A DNA stretch of 64,000 nt from positions 14,843,439 through 14,907,438 of the forward strand of contig OX375875.1 in assembly GCA_947359465.1 (NCBI GenBank), read 5' to 3'. The notes under the pieces were generated by a model, which saw nothing but the letters and a program-made list of their open reading frames with translations, searched no databases and had not been told where the DNA came from. This document shows positions 48,077-60,364 of the stretch, piece by piece; position 1 is the stretch's first letter, and each line of letters begins with the position of its first letter. Source of the DNA: Metellina segmentata. Taxonomy: Eukaryota; Arthropoda; Arachnida; Araneae; Tetragnathidae. A program made the translations under genes and the position numbers.

Positions 48077-50139
48077 ATGAATAATTTTTTAAGCGGGCGT
48101 AAACGAGCATTAGACGATAGTCAAGCATCAACAAGTACAGAGACGAGCGAGGTTCCGAAAATAAAATCAAGAAAATATTCTCAAGAATACTTAAATTTGG
48201 GGTTTACCAGTTCTGAATTAAATGAAAAAAAAGGCCCTTGTGTAGCATTTGCTTGAAAATGTTGGCAGCAGAGAGCATGAAACCTAATAAACTTAAACGA
48301 CATTTGGAAACGCTTCATAGTGAGTACGTCAACAAACCCAGAGAATTCTTCGAATTAAAATTAAAATCATATGAAAAGCAAAAATCATTTTTTAAAGAAA
48401 CTTTGTCTGTGAATAAAAAAGCTTTAATTGTATCCTACAAAGTTTCATATAAAATAGCCAGATGTAAAAAACCTCACACCGTTGGTGAAAAGCTTATTTT
48501 GCCAGCAGCAATTGAGATTGTCGAAACTATGTTTGGAGATAATTTTTCAAAACAATTGCAGTCCATACCTCTTTCAAATGATACTGTTGCTCGTCGAATT
48601 GGTGATATAGCTGAAGATGTACAGTGTCAGCTTTTCTCGAAGTTGCGTGACAAATTGTTTTCAATACAGCTTTATGAAGCAACAGATAGTAATAAAGATG
48701 CTCATTTCCTTTGCCGATGTTCGATTTTGTGATAATATGTCAGTAGTAGAAGAACTACTTTTCTGCAAACCGATAAAACTAAAAGCAACAGCGTTCGCAT
48801 TATTTGCTATTTTAAAAAAAAATTTAACGAGCCAAACATAGAATGGAAAAATTGCGTCGGAATATGCACCGATGGTGCTCGTACAATGTCCGGAAGATTC
48901 CAAAGTATACAAGCACTTGTAAAACAAAAATAGCCTCAGTGTGTCTGGATACATTGCATGATCCACAGAGAAGCTTTGGCTTCCAAAGAAATGAGTCCTG
49001 GTCTGAATATTGTGTTAACTGCCGACCAACCGATCTAGTGGTTAAGGTGTTGACCTCTGGATCGGAAGGTTCCTGGTTCGAATCCGGGGTCAGGGCATGG
49101 TGCTGTGCATGTAATTGTGCTGTCCTTAGTTAGGGGTAGTGATGGTCGCCCATTGGGTGCCCCTTCACAAATGACCATCGCTTTCCGGCCTTGCAGTGGC
49201 CTATGATTAGCAATCGAGTGCCCGCCGTAATTTAAAAAATATATCGTGTTAACTACAGTTGACACCGTAGTAAATTATATCAAAATGAGACCCCTGAAAT
49301 CAAGAATCTTTTCCGCACTTTGTAAAGACATGGGTGCAATGCATTCAACTTAAAATTCTTGCAACGGGTTTATGAATTAAGAGAAGAAATCGCCATTTTC
49401 CTGGAAGAAGAAAACAGACCGAAAGCCAAGAATTTTCGCGATGGTTTATTTGTGATGAAATTGAGCTACTTGGTCGACATATTCGAGAAATTAAATAACT
49501 TGAATCTTCAACACCAAGGAGTAAATATACATATGTTGGATACGAGTGATAAAGTTAATGCTTTTTGTAGAAAATTGGAATTGTGGAGCAGAAATTTAAA
49601 GCCAAAAAAACCTAACAATGTTTGCAAATGTGAATTATTGTACTAAAATTTACAAGTCTCAAGAAGAACATGTAAAAGTTGTTTTTGTAACCATTGAAAA
49701 TCATTTAGCCATGCTGGCAAAAAATTTTAAAAAGTATTTTCTTGCTGACAACAAACTGATAGCAAGTTATGAGTGGGTTAGGGATCCATTTCATAAGACT
49801 CCCGAAGGACTCTCAATTGATGAGGAAGAAAAATTCATAGACTTCACGACAAGTGGCGAAACCAAAAGACAATGTAGTAATAAATCACTATTTGAATTTT
49901 GGTCGGGAGTAGAGGACGTTTTTTCTGCACTAACATCCTACCTTTGTGAAACTGGAATTTATGCTGTGGCTTCTTTGAAGACAAAATATAGATATCGGCT
50001 AAATATAGAAGCAGAACTGAGAGTGGCTATTTCTAATATTAAGCCTTCCTTCGAAAAACTTTGCTCTGCAAGACAGGCCCAAGGAAGTCACTATAAATTA
50101 TTAAATTTGTTTTTAATTTGGTATGTTTTGATTAAGTAG
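48077..50139 (+). pseudogene. hAT transposase with BED zinc finger (ZBED5/SCAND3-like)
   Basis: ATG at 48077 opens MNNFLSGRKRALDDSQASTS. A one-base shift near 48235 leads into the BED finger: CSIC … LKRHLETLH. Then come KKPHTVGEKLILPAAIEI and LSNDTVARRIGDIAEDVQ, typical of this hAT group, and the CTDGARTM motif around the second acidic catalytic residue. A SINE (49021-49245) splits the frame; the transposase continues TTVDTVVNYIKMRPLKSRIF … KAKNFRDGLF, and in a shifted frame (49618-50139) SIDEEEKFIDFTTSG up to the C-terminal dimerisation region. At least three frameshifts and one stop inactivate it. Confidence 0.85.
49021..49245 (+). repeat. tRNA-headed SINE, second body type
   Basis: The head gccgaccaaccgatctagtggttaaggtg (quoted in parts: tagtggttaagg = A box; ggttcgaatcc = B box) is the same tRNA-derived module as in the other SINEs. 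The 3' body is different: 'ctgtccttagttaggggtag', 'gcccattgggtgcc', 'cagtggcctatgattagc'. Flanking duplication gtgttaact at 49012-49020 and 49246-49254. The intact pol III boxes suggest a relatively young insertion into the hAT transposase. Confidence 0.92.
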
Positions 50140-50654
50140 GTTTTGATTTAGAAGTTGTTTTACTTTAATAAGTTAAATATTAAATATGTCGAAATGTATT
50201 TTGTTTTCTATGTTTATGTGTGCTTTCCTTTAAGTCAGTTAATCAATTTTTTTAAATAATATTTTCTCTTGGATATTCTTGCGCCTCCCTTCTAGTGTGC
50301 TCGCGCCCCCCTAGGGGGCGCACCCCACAGGTTGAGAATCACTGGTTTAAGGGATTGGTAGAATTAATCCATTTCAGCTAAACGTAATACTGGCTGTGTT
50401 GGCGAGTTCAAAAGCGGAAAGGCAGAAAATTCTCCCGAAGCTTTTATTAAGTCCTTTAGTAAAGTTGACAAGTAATAATATATATTGGCGTAACATGATG
50501 AGTAGAGAGGTTCCGTGAAATTGTATGTATAATTTATGGAACATCTCAGAGGTCCTTGTTCGAAGGGCCTTGAAAACGGATCGAAACTTAAAAGGTAGTG
50601 TACTAAGGGGTTAAAAATGTAGAGAAAGATTATTCGTAGGTACGTAGTTAATTA

Positions 50655-51005
50655 CCGTCTAACGGGCTATTGGCTACGGTCCGGGATTCAATTAAGGCAA
50701 TTAAATCCTCCTAGGTAATTAATTAACGCAACATAACGTGTTATTGGCGATGGTCCGGTATCAAACCCGAAGTTGGAGATACGAGGTCAACACAACGTAA
50801 TTTTGAACCACAGTCAGATGACGAGGTTATACCTGATTATGGTACCCTCTCTCCAAATTTCCACACCACACCAACATGAGGACAATGGAGGCTACGAAAT
50901 ATTTAACGTTAACCAGCCCCCTTTATACACGACGGTCCTTGGTGGGATTCAAATTCGTAACCGTTCGGTTGCTAGTCCGGTACTCTTTTAACCAGGCTAC
51001 GGCCT
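50655..51005 (-). repeat. tRNA-type SINE, diverged
   Basis: Body blocks 'aacgggctattgg', 'cgtaattttgaaccac', 'ccacaccacaccaac' and 'accagcccc' match the complete copy. The end of the body appears twice (near 50655 and 50735), which suggests a small internal duplication. The tRNA-like head near 50940-51000 is strongly decayed. Confidence 0.7.
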
Positions 51006-51029
51006 TCATACCTTCATATGTAGGTCATA

Positions 51030-51757
51030 CCCTCATATGTAAGAAAGGAAAGACGAAACAAACATCTCGAAGGAGAAGTTTCTTGTTTGGAAGTCTGTCT
51101 ATGAGGTCACACCTTCATATGTAAGAAAGGAAAGACGAAACAAACATCTCGAAGGAGAAGTTTCTTGTTTGGAAGTCTGTCTATGAGGTCACACCTTCAT
51201 ATGTAAGAAAGAAAAGACGAAACAAACATCTCGAAGGAGAAGTTTCTTGTTTGGAAGTCTGTCTATGAGGTCACACCTTCATATGTAAGAAAGGAAAGAC
51301 GCAACAAACATCTCGATGGAGAAGTTTCTTGTTTGGAAGTCTGTCTATGAGGTCACACCTTCATATGTAAGAAAGGAAAGACGAAACAAACATCTCGAAG
51401 GAGAAGTTTCTTGTTTGGAAGTCTGTCTATGAGGTCACACCTTCATATGTAAGAAAGGAAAGACGAAACAAACATCTCGAAGGAGACGTTTCTTGTTTGG
51501 AAGTCTGTCTATGAGGTCACACCTTCATATGTAAGAAAGGAAAGACGAAACAAACATCTCGAAGGAGAAGTTTCTTGTTTGGAAGTCTGTCTATGAGGTC
51601 ACACCTTCATATGTAAGAAAGGAAAGACGCAACAAACATCTCGATGGAGAAGTTCCTTGTTAGGAAGTATGTCTATGAAGTGACACCTTCATATGTAAGA
51701 ATCGAAAGACAAAACAAGCATTTCGAAGGAGAAGTTCCATGTTAGGACGTCTGTCTA
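51030..51757. repeat. 82-bp satellite, about nine units
   Basis: catatgtaagaaaggaaag recurs at 51034, 51116, 51198, 51280, 51362, 51444, 51526, 51608 and (decayed) 51690, an exact 82-bp period. Units four and eight share the variants gacgCaac and cgaTgg, pointing to a four-unit (328-bp) higher-order repeat. Non-coding. Confidence 0.97.
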
Positions 51758-52151
51758 ATTTTAATTAATCTATTGTATGAGTGTTAGAAGATCATACGCA
51801 TGTTTTGTTCGGCAGATTTCCTTAAGAGTGAAAGGTATAAGAATAACATGGAAAAAAGCTTAGATACATTCTGAAGAAGAAAAGTTTTACACATGGTTTG
51901 TCAGATGCTAGGTTATACTGAAGATTTTCTAAGGTTTTTTTCTATTTCGCTCTGTATTTTATCGTTTCTTATAATATTTGAAAATCAAGTATTGAACTTA
52001 GCATCAAGGAGTGTATTAAAATACCATTTTGTGTGGGATTGTTAGTTATATAACCGCTGTCCAGTTATCCTTCGTTTAGTAAAAAATGACACGAAGGCGT
52101 AAAATCCAAACTCAACACATTTTATTAAATATCAGCGGTCTTTATATAAAA
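51758..52151. other. AT-rich DNA without identified features
   Basis: Nothing recognised. Confidence 0.4.
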
Positions 52152-52359
52152 CTAGCAAAAATATCCGACTTTTCTCGGATTGAATTGGTTAAACTATAGT
52201 TTGAAGCAGTGATCATAATATCTAATCACTTTTGTCCTTCGTAGAGTAAAATAATATTTTAACAAATTTCCAACATCTTTATAATTTACACAACTTACAT
52301 TGGACACTAATCCTACACATGCATTTCCATCCATTTAATACATTTCACATATCGCATAT

Positions 52360-52571
<212 letters not shown>

Positions 52572-53715
52572 TTCTTTTTTCTTCAGATTTTTCATGTCTC
52601 CAATTCAATTTATAATAATGCCAAATCTATGGCGAGTGTTCTCGCAATCGTAGTCAAGAAAATAATTTTTTTTATTGGGCACCTTGCATCAGGCATGCGA
52701 CATTGTCGTGCTGCCATATTTAAGGTAAAGATTAAAAATTAAATTGGCAAGATATTCGTCATCAACCATTTTTAAAAAAAGCGAATACATTTTTTCTTAA
52801 AAATTACGTTTTGTGCATTGTCTATTAATAAAAGAACGTGTTTTAAAATTACGTGTCCTCAGTACAAAACTAGAAAGGTAACTTATAACCATTTAAAAAA
52901 TGGTAAATCAATTTGTTTCGCTAGTTTATTAAAATAGAATTATCGTTTTGAATAAACTTTTAACATTTATAATAACTCTTGCTTAAATATATCTTCTACT
53001 CGTAAAATAATCCACCTTGATTTTATGTCATTACGACAAAGAATTTTTAATGTTACAAAAGTTCAAGTTTGGACTTTTTAACATTTTGATTTATTTCAAT
53101 AACGCCAAATTACACTTAAAATTTGATTTATTCTAACTTACATTCCACTTTGAATCGAATACTTTGTAGTGGTGTTGCATGTTATAAAAAAATGCAATGT
53201 ATTAAAATAAAAATATATTTAAAACAGAAAACAAAACAGCAAAATAAAACAAAACAAAAGTTGTCAGGAAAAAAGTTGTCAGGAAAAAAGTTGTTCTAAG
53301 GATATTAATTCGTGCTTCAGTTTTGTCTTTTTTTATCACAGTTGCTACAACTTACAACAAAAAATTAGACAAAATTGGAAAACAGGAAATTTATATTCCT
53401 AGCGAAAAAAACAGAACACATTACTACACGTGGCTAACGAACACTAGCTTCCGTTTCGTTACATACTATCGTCTGTCTCAAATATTTATACTTTTGACAA
53501 GAAAGTAAATGATGTTCAGAATACAAATTTATTAAATTTAAATTAAGTAAAAACAGTGTTTGAAAAATGACTGATTTTTCAGCAGCACTGGTGAAACAAT
53601 TCAAGTAATTCTGTTGTACAATATCACTCGAAATCCAAAAGGTCGTATATCTAAAAGCTGCAATTTGCAAGAAAACAAAAATACTAAACGTTTTCTTTGT
53701 GATTTGACTATATTA

Positions 53716-54218
53716 TCTACATATATAATTCTCGAAAGTGGCACGCAAAAAAGACGTTATTTTTTAATCTTGTTTTGGCAACACTATAAGATTATTTGTT
53801 TACCACGAAGTCTCGTGCCTCAATTAAATTTATAGCGTTATCGCATGAAATTTCATTGAAAAAAAAATAATATTAGTTGAGCTGTTGCAGCTTACAAACA
53901 ACATGCTCGGTATTCAATTTCCAAGACAGCTCTCACATTTCGAGTAAACTTTTCTCAAAGTTTTCTTTCATTTGAATTCCAAATAGTTCGAGTTCTGATT
54001 CCAGAGGTACTGTATAACTATTCTATAGCACAACAAATATATATTTAAAAAATATATTTTTTGGAATATCGTATTTTGTAAACAATCCCTTCTGCTAAGA
54101 CACATGTCGTCATTGATACGAATGAAGCGAGTGAGGTTCGCCCCGCTTAACTTTGAGGATTGAAAAGCAATCCCCCCGGGGTTTGCGAGCGATAGCGAGC
54201 AGGCGGCGAGCCCCCTAG
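53716..54218 (+). mobile_element. Non-autonomous Helitron, family A, 503 bp
   Basis: A|TCTACATATATAATTC at the 5' end and CTAG|T at the 3' end, with 'gtggcacgcaaaa(a)agacg' just inside, as in the 3.6-kb copy. It is inserted in opposite orientation within the family C Helitron. Its tail hairpins are partly decayed. Confidence 0.8.
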
Positions 54219-55076
54219 TTGTTATATACATTTGGTTGTAATTTTTATTTTATCGTCTGATGACAAGAGATTTTACCACCAGGTGGAAATCATAAAATGC
54301 CACATATAGCAAAAAGAAACAAAAAATATGACCTTTTTAAATTTTAAGTGACAATGTACCTTTTAGCAGCTCTAAAACTACAACTAATTATGGTTGATTT
54401 CAGTACGGTGAATCAGATTATTTAAAATTAAATGTAATAAATGTATAGGCAAAGAAATGTTAAATAATGTATTCACTAAATTAAAATATGATGTATCATA
54501 TTTATAACATTCTATTAACGTATGTTAAATTTATTTTATGTGATACTTGTACAAACACACATACAAAATCAAACGTAGAACGGGAAGACAGACAGACAGA
54601 CAGACTTACACAACCAAGTTCAGTCACTACATGAATGTAAGTACTCACAGTATGCTAAGTTTCACGATAGTATGTCCAACTGTTTGGACTTAGCATTGAC
54701 ACACACATAGAGACGCATAGATGGACAGGCAGACAGACAGATTGTCAGACTGATAGATGGACAGACAGACAGATGGACAGACATGCGGACACACAGACAC
54801 CAAATGCGCAAGAAACGGATTTTGCATCAGAAGGGTTTAAAAATAATATATAAAACTTTAAATGGGTCAAAAATATTCAAAGTACAAACAAACACTCCAT
54901 TATTATTTATAAAAATAACATTAAGCCTGATTACTTTAAGCTGTATGATCTATAATTAGAATACTGAGATCGACATAATAACATTAATCACTTCAAAGCA
55001 GCGTGTCCAGAACATTTGTATCGTTCATCGAAGCACAATTTTATTTGCGTACTGAGCTGGTCCACATTCGAGCTTT

Positions 55077-55331
55077 ATGAAAGCCATCTATAATATAAAT
55101 CCTAAAAGAATTGAATATCTCCGTGGGAACTTTTTCAATGCCTCAGCTGTAATGCTAATAGACGGAATCATCTTTGAGCCTCATATAAAAGGATTATACA
55201 TGTTGAAACATTTGAAGAATCTGAAGGAAAAAATAAAACGAAGGAACCGGAAAGGGCTTAGAAAGGATTTTATCGAACTTCTGAGAGAAAATAAATCTTC
55301 CAAAACAACGATTGAGCCACGAGATTTTTAA
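55077..55331 (+). other. unidentified open frame, 84 codons
   Basis: ATG at 55077 opens MKAIYNINPKRIEYLRGNFF and continues with a Lys/Arg-rich helix (LKNLKEKIKRRNRKGLRKDF) to TAA at 55329-55331. No family recognised; a stop lies shortly upstream and the end overlaps a repeat. Possibly chance. Confidence 0.2.
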
Positions 55332-56045
55332 ATTATGTGAGTTGTGGTATCTCGGGGTCAGGTATTGATTTTCACGTTTCAATGTGTTTTTTACAGTACT
55401 CTTTGGTTTCCGATATTTCGGTAGAAACTTGATAACTAGTATTACTGAATAACAACGCGATACAGAAACAAATCTAAAAGATCTGCTAAGGCCAAAATAA
55501 TCAGTTAAATACAATTTCAATTGCTTTAACGTTTTAATGTGGGTCATATCGTCAGTCAAAATGCAAAAGTTCGTACGTCTAAAAACTACATTTTTCACAA
55601 GAGCAAAAAATATATGTTTTCCTTATGTTTTTTTTCTATTATTATATACTTTGGGTTTTGTTCTTAGTTTAGCATATATTATTGCATGAAACACTGGTGA
55701 AAATCACAAAATGCTACAGATTGTATATAGCCCAATAATAGAAAAAAATGGAATTTTTAACTTACGACCTCCATGCACTTTGAATGATAATAAGTACAAT
55801 TAGAAGATTTTTAAGTTATTGTGTATTGGGCTAACTGGGGGTGGAGAGGTTTATGTATTGATTTTCAAGTTTCAATGTGTTTCTTTCGAAAAGATTTTAG
55901 TTTCTGATATTTTAATCGAACCTTGGTAAACTACTGTTACTGAGTCAAAACGATGCAGAATCTAAAATCTAAAAATCAAATAAAGTTAAGAAAATCAGTG
56001 CATTTCAATTTTAATTGTTTAAAATTTTTAAATTGCTACATATTC
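55325..56045. repeat. Direct repeat, two copies about 483 bp apart
   Basis: The block at 55325-55570 (ttttaaattatgtg … gtattgattttcacgtttcaatgtgttt … ) recurs diverged at 55808-56045 with gtattgattttcaagtttca and (t)cagtt(a)aa…tttcaatt(…)ttgttt. A relative of the spacer around 55600-55740 also seems present near 54225-54330. An old tandem array or repeat family; no protein. Confidence 0.55.
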
Positions 56046-56454
56046 AAAAAAACTATGAACAAAATTGCATATTATGCATGGTATGAAATTGAGCTTCAAT
56101 GATATTGTAACTTGACGCTTCGTGGTATTATAGTCAGTTTTTTGTCTTTCACATGACATCTGCATTTAACTATCATTCATATAGTCTAATCACTTAAACA
56201 CACACTACCTCTTCAATCGAGGAACAAAGAGGTCACATTGCACAAAAGAGATTATAAAACTGCAACAAAAATGGATTCAATAATTTAAATTTTGCGAGAG
56301 CAAAATTATTTTGCACTTTCTAAACAAGTACTAACTCATAAAATATAGAACGTCTTTGAAAATCTCGCAATACAGCAAATTAATTTTGGTTGTTTTTTAT
56401 TATACAGCACAAGCCAGATTTGGCCAAACAACGTGTTTCCATCAATTAAATGAA

Positions 56455-56705
56455 TAAACAATAACAAACTGTAGTGATAGAGACGAAAGTGGGTAGTTTG
56501 AATAACATCACTATTTGAGAAGTTCCGAGATCAATCCCGAAAAGGGAAAATCGGCGGACGACACAATGCAATTTTGAACTACGGACAAAATACGGTTTGG
56601 TTAGGTCAACACCTGAGCTTGCACCCCACTCTCCAAAGTTCCACACCACACCAACTTATGCACAATTGAAGCCACGACAGATTTAACCTGCATCAGAAGA
56701 GACGT
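56455..56705 (-). repeat. SINE body fragment
   Basis: Matches the SINE body: 'gacacaatgcaattttgaac', 'caacacctgagcttgcaccc', 'ccacaccacaccaac', 'gccacgacagatttaac'. The tRNA head is missing or unrecognisable. Confidence 0.75.
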
Positions 56706-57023
56706 ACATGACGTTCTTTTGGGTTGAATATAATTTGAAAATTGCAACCCTTTTTGTATTTCGCAGCTCGTTCAACCGGGTTATAGCGGGCCATGCAGAA
56801 AAAGAAATAGGCTCAGAGTACCAGAATAGCAGGATCCATACACACATGATAGTTTACACTTTACATAAATCACATATTTCCCGTCTATAACCTCCTAGCT
56901 AGATAAAACTATAATATAAAATATGTAAATATGTATGCATAACCAAAATAGAAATATGTACAGGATATAAAAATCCGTGTTTGTTTTATGAAGTTATAAT
57001 TAATTTAAGGCATGCCACAAAGG

Positions 57024-57295
57024 GGTAGGCCAGTTGGTAGAGTCGCAGATTAGAAATTGTGTGAGTTTGAAACTCGACACAACAAAAGACCGGTCTGTAT
57101 TTGAGGGTTTATGCACGTTATATCTATCGTGGCCTCAAAAGTCCTCACGTTGGCTCGGTGTGGTGGGACCTCGTCATCCGACCGTGGTTCAAAATTACGT
57201 GATGCCCTCCTCGGATCTTTACCTTTGGGTTTGTTCCCGGCTAATCACTAATAGCCTGCTGTATTGCTTCTGTGCGATGTTAATTAAACATACCC
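57024..57295 (+). repeat. tRNA-type SINE, diverged copy
   Basis: Head with ggccagttggtagagtcgc (A-box-like) and gagtttgaaactc (B-box-like), then the body in plus orientation: aaagtcctcacgttgg, gacctcgtcatccgacc, gtggttcaaaattacgtgat and tgctgtattgcttctgtgcg. The head is closer to an ordinary tRNA than the one at 43.3 kb. Confidence 0.75.
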
Positions 57296-60200
57296 TGCAT
57301 TCTGATTTCTTACCAGACTGCCTACAAAAGTACTCACGTCGTATTGGATTCGCGAGATCATATACATGTCAGAGATAACTGGAGACGCCCTCTTGAACTT
57401 TCCTAAAATACCTACCAGTTCAAGACCTGAGCGGTGTGCCAGCTCAGGTGGAGAACTTGCCATCTGACATACCTATATGCTTACCTACCCACAAAGGAGA
57501 GTCACCGATCTTACCTTTACAAATTTCTAACAAAATAGCAGATACATTTTGGAGAAGACACACAAAAGAGAGTTCCAGATGAAAAGGAATCCAACAAGAA
57601 TTTTTTGAAGCGTTCTTTCCGAAACGGTGATGGAAACCTCCTAAGTTTAGGCGGATGACAATTTTGATAATGTCGTTGAACTAAGCACCCACGAAAATTC
57701 TAACGCAGTAGACTGGAACAGATGTGTAGAATGATTGGAGGATAATAGTTATTTTACAAAACTGTGATTGAATCGAGGACATGGAACATAGCTACAGAAA
57801 AGTGGAATTATGTACAGATACAGTGATATTGTGAATTTAAAAAAATATAAGGAAAGAAAAATAAGAATCTAAAACTTTAAGGTTTATATGGGGATCGTGT
57901 AGGTTTTGTTATTTGCTGATATGGTTTTTTAAACTGTATAAATCACTCCAGTTATTAATGTACGAGAAAGGCACTTAAAACCAATTTGGATTGTATTTTA
58001 AACACCCTTTCTTTGTTCTATAATAACGTAATTTTGTAAAGGTATTAAGATTTTCTCAATTCACAAAATATAATTTTCTTAAAAATGAAAAATACTCCGT
58101 ATTTCGCACATTTTCTTATTAGTTTAGAAATGCATGGACGCTACAAAAATTCATGACAGCACGATTTAATCGATTTAATGAAAAGGTTGTGCGATGTGTT
58201 TGCAAGTGGTATTTCATTTCTTAGAAAGACAGAACGAAAGAGGTTTCATAGGTTAACCAAATCGAAATTCTGAACTACTGAACATAAATATTAACACATA
58301 GCAGCTTTATTATTTTTAACAAGGTGTAGCACACTTAGATATGTTGTATATTTCAATAGACACTACTTTAACGACATCTTGCTATGATGAATAATTTAGA
58401 AAAATAAGTAATATCCAAATAATTCTTATACGACTAGAAAAAAGTTTGATCATTATATGCAAACACACACAGAATAATTGACATAGCTTATACGTTAACA
58501 GAGTCGTGCTTTATATAAGGTTAAGGGTCAATTTTCTGGAATAGTGGTAGAGTAAAAGTAAATTCTTTGGAAATGATCTTTCGTCAACTGAAATATACCA
58601 ATTCTAAAACTTATTAACTGCTTTTAAACAACAAATTTCTATATTGAGTTTCATGGTATTCTCTATTTTAATTATGTATTACGAGTGCTGTTGGCGATTA
58701 GTCTTGTCTTATAATGATGCAAATCCAATTAACTGACCAAGTTTTCACTATTTTTATCATTTGTTCGGTTGTCACAGTGAACTTTTTATTTTAAAGTTCC
58801 AATTAATTTTTTTAATGAAATTTAAATCCACCTGTTTACGATTTTTCACTGTCAAGGTATTTATTTTTACAAATTGCTTCATTGCTCTCATTACAACAAA
58901 ACTTTTAATACATTCTTGGATCGATTCTGAATTAGCATAATGAGCGAGTTAGGCATTTTTAAGAACTTAGGGAAATCACATTTTTCTCAAAATATATTTT
59001 TGAACTCCATAAATATTCCTTATTTTTTCTAAAAACGCTAACGTAATCAAAATCTTATTATTCAAGCTATCGTAAACTTCTTAAAGTCTGAACCCCGAAC
59101 TGAATCCACGTCGCACTATTAAAAGAAATTATACAAAAATATTTCAACTGTACACAACTGGGGAAAGTAATTTTCAAAGTAAAGTATTTCAACCGAAACA
59201 GACCGTTGTTTCCAGAATATTACTGCAAAAAAATATTGAAACTTAATTTAAATTCTCAACACCTAAAGTACGATATTAATTATACCTCGCTTCGTTACCC
59301 ATACTTTGAAGATTGGAGAGCGATTTTTTTTTTAATATCGATCCTTTTTCCTTTTGATTTGTCAGTTTTAAAGCTAAATAACTTTCTTTCGAAGATTAAT
59401 TAATTTCTTAACAGGTAGAAGAGCAGCTATCTAAATAAATTTGTCAACACCCTTTCTCAAAAAATATTGCAAACTATTTTCACTTTGTCCGGTGCTTTTA
59501 ATTAAAATATCTCGCAGGAAAAGAAAGGTCTTAACGATCCTTGAGACTTCAAAATCGTACGAGCAGACTTCAAACAATGAACGGTTTTTGATGCATAAAA
59601 GGTGTATTTACTTAAATGGGAGACGGTTTTCGAATAAACAATAAAAAGAAACTGGATTAATTTCGAAGCACAAGAGTCGTCAGATTAGCGAAGGAAGAAG
59701 AGAAAAACCTTTGTAAACAGCATAGATTAAGAAACAAAATTTCTGATTGGTTTGCATTAATTGTTTTTTAACTTGTAATCGGCTTTTGATTATGTGTGCG
59801 CTATTATAAAGTCTTAGGAATTGCAAGTAGTTTAGTAAATTTCTGTTTAATAATGTTTTAAACTAGTTTGTCATTTAAAGTTTCTGCGCTTTTGAGAACA
59901 ATAAAGCATTATTCACACTGTCTGCATAACATTAATATTGTATTGTACGTTTTTTACTTTACTCGTAAATTCTAAGAAACTATATATAAAAAATATATTG
60001 AATTATAATAATGCCATATACTTTAAAAAAAATAGAGACCGTTTCAAATAACCATATTTTAGTGATGATCTTACAATTAGTTGAGCTCCAAACAGCAATA
60101 ACAATTCGTTTGAATTTAATGTATCATTCTGTATTTACGTCTTAGTCAGATTTACAGAATGCTATAACTTGATAAAAAAAATAGATAAAATTTCAAGTAA

Positions 60201-60364
60201 TCACACTTAAGTGATGCTGTTACACATAATTGAGATCAATGTAGTAATAATAATATGTTTGTAATTAATGTTTTCTTTAGTATTTCCGGCTTTGTCACAT
60301 TTCTTGTATGTTGTAACACATCATTGAGATCATCACAGAATGCCAAATGTATCCATTGCTTATA
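57296..60364. other. Mostly AT-rich DNA without genes
   Basis: 57,300-57,800 is less AT-rich and unassigned; nothing with a recognisable frame or repeat boundary. 57,850-60,360 is AT-rich throughout with only short open frames. Confidence 0.4.

Larger units (their letters stand above)
47477..50344 (+). mobile_element. hAT element, about 2.9 kb, interrupted by a SINE
   Basis: The right end 'ccccacaggttgagaatcactg' (to 50344) is a typical hAT terminus, CAGTGATTCTCAACC on the other strand, preceded by a GC hairpin (gcgcccc…ggggcgc). The left end is a worn match, CAGTTTTCAATCA at 47477 followed by a C-run. The expected 8-bp duplication is not recognisable. It encloses a ZBED/SCAND3-like transposase pseudogene. 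Confidence 0.65.

Noticed and set aside
51030..51757. Regular repeats considered as a CRISPR array
   Set aside because: Units are contiguous 82-bp repeats without unique spacers, in a eukaryotic genome.
54585..54790. GACA tracts considered as an independent satellite
   Set aside because: They belong to the 5' region of the family C Helitron and are also present, shorter, in the 35.3-kb copy.
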